This document shows, piece by piece, positions 1 through 4,437 of a DNA stretch of 5,431 nucleotides. Position 1 is the stretch's first letter, and each line of letters begins with the position of its first letter. This DNA comes from Clostridiaceae bacterium (lineage in GTDB: Bacteria; Bacillota; Clostridia; Saccharofermentanales; DTU023). The notes beneath the pieces are model-generated. The model searched no databases. It saw only the letters and a list, made by a program, of their open reading frames with translations, and had not been told where the DNA came from. The stretch covers positions 1 through 5,431 of the forward strand of contig JAAZFK010000267.1 in assembly GCA_012511735.1 (NCBI GenBank). The letters run 5' to 3'. Position numbers and translations under genes: made by a program.

Positions 1-1073
1 CCGTCCGTCGTGACCAGGAGTCCTTGTTCAGCCTGCTTCATTTTTTCTCTTAATTCTCTGATTGGCCGGGTCAACCGATCGGATATGAAGAGGTAAAGAA
101 CAGCGGTGAAAACAAAACTGAGCACAACGACAAAGATGGTCACCGTCCGGATGGTGTAAGCGCTTTTCATCAAATCCTGAAGTTCAACCCTGCCAACAAT
201 CTTCCAACCCACTTCACTCAAGGTATTAAAGACTACAAATTCGCGCTTCGCGTTCATCTTCGCCGTGAAATGGCCTGACGATTCTTCAAGAATCCGATCG
301 AGATTTTCAGACTTGAGTTCACACCGGTTCTCGTGGCTGTCTGAGCAGAAAATAGTGACAACCCCGTCATCCCCCTCGCTGATAATCGTGAAGTAACCAG
401 TGTTGCCAATCCGAAGATCTTCCGACAGTACTTCAATCGCTCTTTTATCAATGTCAACAATGATGACCCCAATCACCTGATTGGTCGTCGGAATCACGAC
501 AGTGGTCCCTAAAGAGATCACCTCTTCTTCAAACTGGTCACGGGCGTAATCGATATGGCTGTTGGGAATAATCAGCAACTCATCCGGTTTGCTTAAGATC
601 TTGTTGACAGTGCTGATGGAGTCCAGGTCTTTCCCCAGCTTATAAACCCCCTGGGCTTCGCTGATGTTGTTTCCGTTGAATCCAATGATATAAATCCCCT
701 TGATCCACTGGTAGTCATCAAAGGTATCCCGGTAAAGCTTGAAGAGCTTGCCGATGTCTTTGGCGCTTTCATAAGTCGCCAGGCTCTCATTATCTTTTGC
801 CGTGAGGAAACGGATGATGGCTTCACTTTGAATGATTTTGGAAAATCTTTCACCAATCTGAAAGGTGGAAGAGATGCTTTGGTTCAACTGTTCAGCAAGC
901 TGAGTCGTCGATTCGATGGTTTTGGCTTCAATGGTTGAGTAAAACCGGGTATAGGAAACAAAGCCAACCACACTGAAAGGGATGGTCGTCAGAATAACAA
1001 AGATTGTGACCAGTTTGGTTTTCAAGCTCCTTTTGCTTATAAAACCAATCAGCCCTTTAATAGGATTGAGCAT
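1..1073 (-). CDS. YesM-like sensor histidine kinase, N-terminal part (dCache + HAMP), truncated by window edge
   Basis: This minus-strand frame is open from an ATG at 1073 to the window edge, giving 357 codons with no stop; the C-terminal part lies outside. The layout is a short basic cytoplasmic N-terminus, a first membrane helix at about residues 21-41 and an extracytoplasmic region at about 42-305. That region has dCache-like features: GNTGYFTII near the middle of the second half and GWKIVGRVEL near its end. A second membrane helix follows at about 310-329, then the start of a HAMP domain (SDRLTRPIRELREKMKQAEQG). In Firmicutes this architecture is typical of YesM-type kinases, which sense extracellular carbohydrates or related ligands and pair with an AraC-type (YesN) response regulator. 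The kinase domain is not visible, so a chemoreceptor or a cyclase is possible, although the HAMP sequence resembles YesM. An AAAGGCGAG-like ribosome site lies just upstream of the start. The gene follows the SorC regulator by 21 bases, so the two are probably co-transcribed. Confidence 0.85.
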   Translation of the reverse strand, partial: MLNPIKGLIGFISKRSLKTKLVTIFVILTTIPFSVVGFVSYTRFYSTIEAKTIESTTQLAEQLNQSISSTFQIGERFSKIIQSEAIIRFLTAKDNESLATYESAKDIGKLFKLYRDTFDDYQWIKGIYIIGFNGNNISEAQGVYKLGKDLDSISTVNKILSKPDELLIIPNSHIDYARDQFEEEVISLGTTVVIPTTNQVIGVIIVDIDKRAIEVLSEDLRIGNTGYFTIISEGDDGVVTIFCSDSHENRCELKSENLDRILEESSGHFTAKMNAKREFVVFNTLSEVGWKIVGRVELQDLMKSAYTIRTVTIFVVVLSFVFTAVLYLFISDRLTRPIRELREKMKQAEQGLLVTTD

Positions 1074-1094
1074 TGTCTCGCCTTTTATCTTGGA

Positions 1095-2066
1095 TCAGTG
1101 ATCCGACTTGGCCGATTGATGCTGCAAAACCGCCATTCCGGTGCGTTCATCTGTGATCAGGGTGTCGATGATCCCTGTCCTCAGCGCGCCGGTGATGGCT
1201 TCGACCTTGTCTTTGCCTACAGCGATGCAGATTACCTGCTTGGTCTCCTTCAACACTTCGACGGGAACACCGATGACCAGGTCATAGATATCACCCCGGA
1301 TGATTTTCCCCGATTCTTCAAAATATCTGGCACAGATGTCGCCCGCGGCCATGTCCGCGATTAGTTGTTTGTGAAGTTCATGCTCACCGATATAGGTCTC
1401 CCGATCCAGCCCCCGGCTGGTCGGCGCGAAACCGATACCCGTCACCGCCAAATCCATCTGGCTCCACTTGTCCCTGATCATCTTCATGGTGGGTGTCTTG
1501 TCGAAGACCTCCCTCTCTTCCCTGGTAAAAGTGATAGCGGGCGCGTGAATGAATTGGGCAGTGCCATTCAGCTTATCAGCCAACACTCGCACCATCTCAT
1601 TGAGCTGGTAATAGCTGGCGGTCTGGTCACTGCCGCCGATCAGCGGCAGGACGCTGATACCGTTCAAAGATTTATCCGTCCTGAAATGAGAAACGAATTC
1701 ATAACAGGTACGTCCCCAGGCAAGGCCGATCGTCATCTGATTCTCAACCAATTGGTTGACCAGGTCGACTGCTCTTTGCGCGACAAGTTTCCTGAGAACG
1801 GGTATGTCCTGCACAGAGGTCGGAACGGCGATACAGGACCGCAGATGAAACTCCTCCGCAAGACGCGTCGACACATACTCATTATCCTGCAAAGGATTGC
1901 GGACATTGACCTCAACGATGCCCACTTCCTTTGCCTCTGTCAGGATCATGGAGATCAAGGATCTGGAGATCTGAACCTGTTTGGCAATTTCTTCCTGCTT
2001 CAGACCGTCGATGTAATACATCTGCGCCACTTTAACCATGAGGGCAATATCAAATTTCGTTTCCAT
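1095..2066 (-). CDS. SorC/DeoR-type (SorC family) sugar-binding transcriptional regulator
   Basis: The 323-residue protein has the usual length and plan of the SorC family, which includes Bacillus subtilis DeoR, the repressor of the deoxyribonucleoside operon containing deoC. Residues about 11-50 form the helix-turn-helix, with the recognition part around QEEIAKQVQISRSLISMIL. Residues about 60-315 form the sugar-binding domain, related to the NagB/RpiA fold. Family motifs are visible: GLAWGRT (114-120), VLPLIGG (139-145), FIHAPA, DLAVTGIGFAP, GDICARYF and, near the end, ALRTGIIDTLITDERT. Proteins of this family bind phosphorylated sugars and release or alter DNA binding. The gene lies between the AllA-like gene and the sensor kinase, and it diverges from a deoC-like aldolase operon, so that operon is its likely target along with its own. 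The start at 2066 has a GGAAAGGAAG ribosome site a few bases upstream. The effector sugar phosphate is unknown. Confidence 0.93.
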   Translation of the reverse strand: METKFDIALMVKVAQMYYIDGLKQEEIAKQVQISRSLISMILTEAKEVGIVEVNVRNPLQDNEYVSTRLAEEFHLRSCIAVPTSVQDIPVLRKLVAQRAVDLVNQLVENQMTIGLAWGRTCYEFVSHFRTDKSLNGISVLPLIGGSDQTASYYQLNEMVRVLADKLNGTAQFIHAPAITFTREEREVFDKTPTMKMIRDKWSQMDLAVTGIGFAPTSRGLDRETYIGEHELHKQLIADMAAGDICARYFEESGKIIRGDIYDLVIGVPVEVLKETKQVICIAVGKDKVEAITGALRTGIIDTLITDERTGMAVLQHQSAKSDH

Positions 2067-2115
2067 TTTCTTCCTTTCCGACCCTTCTTCCAGAGTTGGA
2101 AACCGTCAGTCAGGG

Positions 2116-2616
2116 TTAATCGAGCACGATCTCAAGACGGTCGTCTCCTTCAAGCTCCCTGACGTGACAGTCATTCATGTAAGTTCTTTCAGGCAATATG
2201 CATAGTATGTTCACTTTTTGGCACTGGAAAGCGAAAGCCGCGTGGTGCCAGACCCCCGGCTTGACCACGACCAGGGTCCCTTTGGGAACACGGAAGACCT
2301 CGATCTCATCCAGGGGTGGTGACTCCGAAGAGACGGCAGGTCCCACATGCATCAGGATGTCTCCGTCCAAGGGAAGGATCGCTTCCGCACAGTAATTATG
2401 ATACTCGGAGCAGTCAATCACAAAAGGTCTTTCCTGAACCTCGCAAAGCGAGAAAGAGGCCTGGGCCCCAGTCCCGAGATACTGCTGAGTGCAGTCCCGA
2501 TAAAATCGGAAACCGGCTCCCTCAAAACAATAACCGTCAGGTGCCAGCATATCCGTGAAGCTTCCATACAACTGAAAGTCTTCCAAATTCAATTCTCTAA
2601 ACTTGATCTGACGCAT
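2116..2616 (-). CDS. AllA-like cupin protein (ureidoglycolate lyase superfamily)
   Basis: The 166-residue protein resembles ureidoglycolate lyase (AllA, about 160 residues) along its length. It has an N-terminal FQLYGSF segment (14-20), a central EAILPLDGDILMHVGPAV segment (78-95) matching the AllA strand with FIPMKGE, and VWHHAAFAF (122-130) matching the hallmark VWHHPLFAW. It should fold as a small cytoplasmic double-stranded beta-helix. True AllA releases urea from ureidoglycolate during allantoin breakdown, but no purine-degradation gene is in this window and the neighbours are carbohydrate genes. A role on a sugar-derived ligand, for example as an isomerase, lyase or sensor, is therefore at least as likely; this is inference. 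It is the first gene of the leftward operon, 49 bases ahead of the SorC regulator. The start at 2616 has an AAGGGAG ribosome site about 7 bases upstream. The family call is fairly secure and the reaction is not. Confidence 0.8.
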   Translation of the reverse strand: MRQIKFRELNLEDFQLYGSFTDMLAPDGYCFEGAGFRFYRDCTQQYLGTGAQASFSLCEVQERPFVIDCSEYHNYCAEAILPLDGDILMHVGPAVSSESPPLDEIEVFRVPKGTLVVVKPGVWHHAAFAFQCQKVNILCILPERTYMNDCHVRELEGDDRLEIVLD

Positions 2617-2705
2617 CGGGATTCTCCCTTTTACTTGGTGTCCTTCCCAAGCCCGCTGCCCGGAGAGCTTGAGAGGCGGCCTGTTTCTAAAGAGTAAAAC
2701 TCATG

Positions 2706-2735
2706 TTGACATCCTTCACATTGTCAGTATATATT
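2706..2735 (+). promoter_or_regulatory. Predicted sigma-A/sigma-70 promoter of the aldolase operon
   Basis: A perfect -35 box TTGACA (2706-2711) is followed, after an 18-base spacer, by the -10 box TATATT (2730-2735). Transcription would start near 2741-2743, leaving a leader of about 47 bases before the aldolase start at 2789. The near-consensus hexamers suggest a strong promoter held down by a repressor, and SorC is the obvious candidate. This is a sequence prediction only. Confidence 0.7.
2707..2726. promoter_or_regulatory. Candidate operator dyad TGACA-N10-TGTCA
   Basis: The inverted repeat has 5-base arms, TGACA at 2707-2711 and TGTCA at 2722-2726, separated by 10 bases. It overlaps the -35 box and the promoter spacer, so a protein bound here would block RNA polymerase. 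The arms are short and such a dyad can occur by chance. Assignment to the SorC regulator rests only on position and gene context. Confidence 0.35.
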
Positions 2736-2739
2736 CATA

Positions 2740-2753
2740 ATAACAAACGTTAT
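2740..2753. promoter_or_regulatory. Candidate operator dyad ATAAC-AAAC-GTTAT
   Basis: The inverted repeat has perfect 5-base arms, ATAAC at 2740-2744 and GTTAT at 2749-2753, around a 4-base centre. It covers the predicted transcription start of the aldolase operon, a common location for a repressor site. It is a candidate for SorC binding, possibly together with the dyad at 2707-2726. It could also be chance in AT-rich DNA. Confidence 0.4.
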
Positions 2754-2770
2754 AGAAAATGTTTAGACCT

Positions 2771-2777
2771 TGGAGGG
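2771..2777 (+). promoter_or_regulatory. Ribosome binding site that decides the aldolase start
   Basis: TGGAGGG matches the anti-Shine-Dalgarno sequence and ends 11 bases before the ATG at 2789, a slightly long but workable spacing. The upstream in-frame ATG at 2759 is preceded only by AT-rich sequence and would lie about 17 bases from the predicted transcription start. The site therefore supports the shorter 265-residue protein. Confidence 0.7.
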
Positions 2778-2788
2778 TTCGTAAATCG

Positions 2789-3586
2789 ATGGTATCACAG
2801 AATGCATCTGGGAAAATTGACCCCCACACAATTGACTCGATCGTCAAGGATGTGATCGATCAGTATGACTTATCCGGGAACGCTCACAAAACCGCAACGA
2901 CCGCGGTGATCGGAGACTCTATGAATACAAATGATCGCGACAAACTGGCCAAGGCATTAGAGCATTCCATGATCACGCCGACCGCAACACCTCAAATGGT
3001 GGATCAATTTTGCGATGAGGCAATCCGTTATGGTTTTGTCAATGTCTGTGTTCCTTCCTGTTACGTCAAGCTTGCGGCAGAAAGACTTAGAAATTCTGGC
3101 GTTAAAACTTCGTCGGCTGTGGCTTTCCCTTTTGGCAATACCACCACCAGGATCAAGGTTGAAGAAACGCTTGAAATCATCGAAGACGGCGGTGTCGAAA
3201 TTGACCTTCCCATCAATGTAGGTCTTTTTAAATCAGGCAATACGCAGTCCGTCAGCCACGACATCAAGTCCATCCTGGAGGCGGCGGAAGACCGGGCCCT
3301 GGTCAAGGTCGTCGTTGATTTGGGTCTCCTGTCAGAAGAGGAACAGATCAAGGTCGCTCTGATTGCCAAAATGTCCGGCGCCCCCTTCCTCAAGGTCGCT
3401 GCCGGTTCGAAACCTGGTGGAGTCACGCCCGAGATCATACGGATGATCCGGACCGTGATTGGCGACCAGATGGGGATCAAGGCCGACGGCGGGATCCGGG
3501 ACCAACAGACAGCGATCAAGGTACTCGATGCCGGCGCCAATCGGATCGGAGCCAGTGGGTCCGTCAAGATTATTACCGGCGCCTGA
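2789..3586 (+). CDS. DeoC-family (deoxyribose-phosphate aldolase-like) class I aldolase with N-terminal targeting-like extension
   Basis: The 265-residue protein aligns with DeoC from about residue 53 to the end. Conserved catalytic elements are Asp139 in EIDLPIN (canonical EVDMVIN), the Schiff-base Lys202 in PFLKVAAG (canonical FVKTSTG) and Lys231 in KADGGIR (canonical KASGGVR), plus the C-terminal RIGAS. DeoC reversibly cleaves 2-deoxyribose 5-phosphate to acetaldehyde and glyceraldehyde 3-phosphate. The altered active-site loops (TST to VAA, KAS to KAD, IDHT to LEHS) leave the true substrate open. Canonical DeoC has about 220 residues. Here about 50 extra N-terminal residues form an amphipathic helix (10-27) and a flexible linker, reminiscent of a microcompartment encapsulation peptide. 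The ATG at 2789 is preferred over the in-frame ATG at 2759: TGGAGGG at 2771-2777 lies upstream of the former and inside the reading frame of the latter, which has no ribosome site. It is the first gene of the rightward operon. Confidence 0.9.
   Translation: MVSQNASGKIDPHTIDSIVKDVIDQYDLSGNAHKTATTAVIGDSMNTNDRDKLAKALEHSMITPTATPQMVDQFCDEAIRYGFVNVCVPSCYVKLAAERLRNSGVKTSSAVAFPFGNTTTRIKVEETLEIIEDGGVEIDLPINVGLFKSGNTQSVSHDIKSILEAAEDRALVKVVVDLGLLSEEEQIKVALIAKMSGAPFLKVAAGSKPGGVTPEIIRMIRTVIGDQMGIKADGGIRDQQTAIKVLDAGANRIGASGSVKIITGA
2816..2872 (+). other. Putative encapsulation-peptide-like helix within the aldolase
   Basis: This stretch encodes residues 10-28 of the aldolase, with the core IDSIVKDVIDQY. 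Hydrophobic residues I15, I18, V19, V22, I23 and Y26 fall at i, i+3, i+4, i+7, i+8 and i+11, giving one apolar face; D16, K20, D21, D24 and Q25 face the other way. A linker rich in A, T, S and G (about residues 29-48) then leads to the catalytic domain. Short amphipathic helices joined by a flexible linker to enzyme N-termini direct cargo into bacterial microcompartments. No shell gene is visible here, so this role is an inference from sequence shape. Confidence 0.5.
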
Positions 3587-3595
3587 GCCGTTTTT
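3577..3595 (+). terminator. Weak hairpin plus T5, possible attenuator
   Basis: CGGC at 3577-3580 can pair with GCCG at 3587-3590 around a 6-base loop that contains most of the aldolase stop codon, followed directly by TTTTT at 3591-3595. The stem is only four pairs, too short for an efficient intrinsic terminator. At most it would lower expression of the downstream dehydrogenases relative to the aldolase. Confidence 0.2.
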
Positions 3596-3609
3596 GGGGT
3601 GAGAAACCA

Positions 3610-3625
3610 CAATTGGAAACAATTG
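3610..3625 (+). repeat. CAATTG-GAAA-CAATTG hairpin with GNRA-type loop
   Basis: Two copies of the self-complementary hexamer CAATTG (3610-3615 and 3620-3625) flank GAAA. In RNA this can fold as a 6-pair stem capped by a GNRA tetraloop. It lies in the 71-base gap between the aldolase and SDR genes, about 20 bases before the SDR ribosome site, and is followed by AAAA rather than T, so it is not a terminator. It might influence mRNA stability or processing, or it may be chance. Confidence 0.4.
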
Positions 3626-3644
3626 CAAAAGGTATTACTTATAT

Positions 3645-3650
3645 AGGAGG
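3645..3650 (+). promoter_or_regulatory. Strong ribosome binding site of the SDR gene
   Basis: A perfect AGGAGG lies 7 bases before the ATG at 3658. It fixes the start there rather than at the in-frame TTG at 3613, which falls inside the CAATTG repeat and would add 15 residues unrelated to the SDR fold. Confidence 0.85.
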
Positions 3651-3657
3651 GTCTGAG

Positions 3658-4437
3658 ATGGCCGTATCACTGAAAGAAAAAGTTTGTGTCGTAACGGGAG
3701 CAGCGAGAAGCATCGGATTGGCAATCGCCGAGATGTATTGTCAGCATGAAGCCAAGGTGGTCATGATTGATATCAATCCGCAAGTGGAAATCGAGGCCGA
3801 GCGCCTGGCTAAAGAGGGCTATCATGTCAAAAGTTATGTGCTGGACATCACCGACCGCGAAGCTGTCCTCAAAGTCTTCGACGAGATCTACAATGAAATC
3901 GGACCTGTCTATGCCTTGGTAAATAACGCGGGGATTGTTGATCAACGACCCTTCGACGAAATTACCTCCGAGCAAATGGATCTGCAGATGCGCGTCAATG
4001 TGAGCGGCACCCTCTTTTGCACTCAGGGCGCGATCAGGGGCATGAAAGAGAATAAAGCCGGCAAGATCATCAATTTTTCATCCAAGTCGGGAAAAACAGG
4101 TTCAGCCCTGATGGTTCATTACTCAGCAGCCAAAGGTGCCGTTATCGCATTGACTCAGGCCCTTGCCTTTGAATTGGCTGACCATAAGATCAATGTGAAT
4201 TGCCTGTGCCCCGGAATCACAGACGCGACCGGCGTCTGGTCCGAGGTCAGCAAGGGTTACATCCACAACCTGCAAATGCCGCGTGATGAAGTTGTTGACC
4301 GCTTCACGGCCAAAATCCCCTTGAAGAGACTGACCGCCATTGAGGACGTCGTTGAATTCACACATTTCCTGACCGTTAGCGGCGATTATTGCACAGGCCA
4401 GGCCTTCAACATCACGGGTGGAAGGGAGATGCACTAA
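3658..4437 (+). CDS. Short-chain dehydrogenase/reductase (classical SDR, probably NAD-dependent polyol/sugar dehydrogenase)
   Basis: The 259-residue protein has the usual length of a classical SDR and its full motif set. These are the cofactor loop TGAARSIG (13-20), Asp38 at the end of the second strand (VVMIDIN) indicating NAD(H) over NADP(H), Asp63 in VLDIT, NNAG (89-92), Asn114, and the catalytic residues Ser142, Tyr155 and Lys159 (YSAAK). PG (185-186) and a C-terminal GQAFNITGG complete the fold. The cofactor loop has Ser18 where most members have Gly. Such enzymes oxidise a secondary alcohol of a polyol or sugar, or reduce the ketone, in the cytoplasm; the specific substrate cannot be read from sequence. 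The gene sits 71 bases after the aldolase and directly abuts the zinc dehydrogenase, so the two dehydrogenases probably act on successive intermediates of one pathway. Many SDRs in such loci are annotated as 3-oxoacyl-ACP reductase (FabG), but the context argues for carbohydrate metabolism. Confidence 0.92.
   Translation: MAVSLKEKVCVVTGAARSIGLAIAEMYCQHEAKVVMIDINPQVEIEAERLAKEGYHVKSYVLDITDREAVLKVFDEIYNEIGPVYALVNNAGIVDQRPFDEITSEQMDLQMRVNVSGTLFCTQGAIRGMKENKAGKIINFSSKSGKTGSALMVHYSAAKGAVIALTQALAFELADHKINVNCLCPGITDATGVWSEVSKGYIHNLQMPRDEVVDRFTAKIPLKRLTAIEDVVEFTHFLTVSGDYCTGQAFNITGGREMH

Larger units (their letters stand above)
2617..2788. promoter_or_regulatory. Divergent intergenic control region
   Basis: This 172-base gap separates the start codons of the leftward AllA-like/SorC/kinase operon and the rightward aldolase/dehydrogenase operon. 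Its right half (about 2700-2760) is AT-rich and holds the promoter and dyads listed separately. Its left half (about 2640-2690) is GC-rich and would be the untranslated leader of the leftward transcript. The leader contains weak complementarities: CAAGC at 2648-2652 with GCTTG at 2667-2671, and GCTGCC at 2655-2660 with GGCGGC at 2675-2680. It also contains a GAGAG-CTT-GAGAG direct repeat at 2663-2675. For the leftward operon only a -10-like TATACT (2731 to 2726, minus strand) was noticed, without a convincing -35 element. Confidence 0.6.

Noticed and set aside
254..856. Short minus-strand frames inside the sensor gene
   Set aside because: They are out of frame with the long open sensor frame, which has clear membrane helices, dCache features and a HAMP start.
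2096..2110. Possible catabolite-responsive element (TTGGAAACCGTCAG)
   Set aside because: It departs from the cre core at the central CG and lies between two genes of the leftward operon rather than at a promoter.
1365..2162. Plus-strand open frame of 265 codons antisense to the SorC regulator
   Set aside because: It is a shadow of the regulator gene: the minus strand shows full SorC motifs, whereas this frame has no recognisable domain and no good ribosome site.
2759..2788. Upstream in-frame ATG adding 10 residues to the aldolase
   Set aside because: It has no ribosome site and would include the TGGAGGG site that serves the ATG at 2789.
3150..3530. Recurring ATCAAGG strings in the aldolase gene
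   Set aside because: They encode repeated Ile-Lys pairs at unrelated positions of the fold and reflect codon preference, not a DNA repeat.
3061..3612. Minus-strand open frame of 183 codons opposite the aldolase
   Set aside because: The translation is low in recognisable structure and lies wholly antisense to conserved DeoC catalytic motifs.
3613..3657. In-frame TTG start adding 15 residues to the SDR
   Set aside because: The perfect AGGAGG at 3645-3650 is correctly spaced for the ATG at 3658, where the SDR fold begins.
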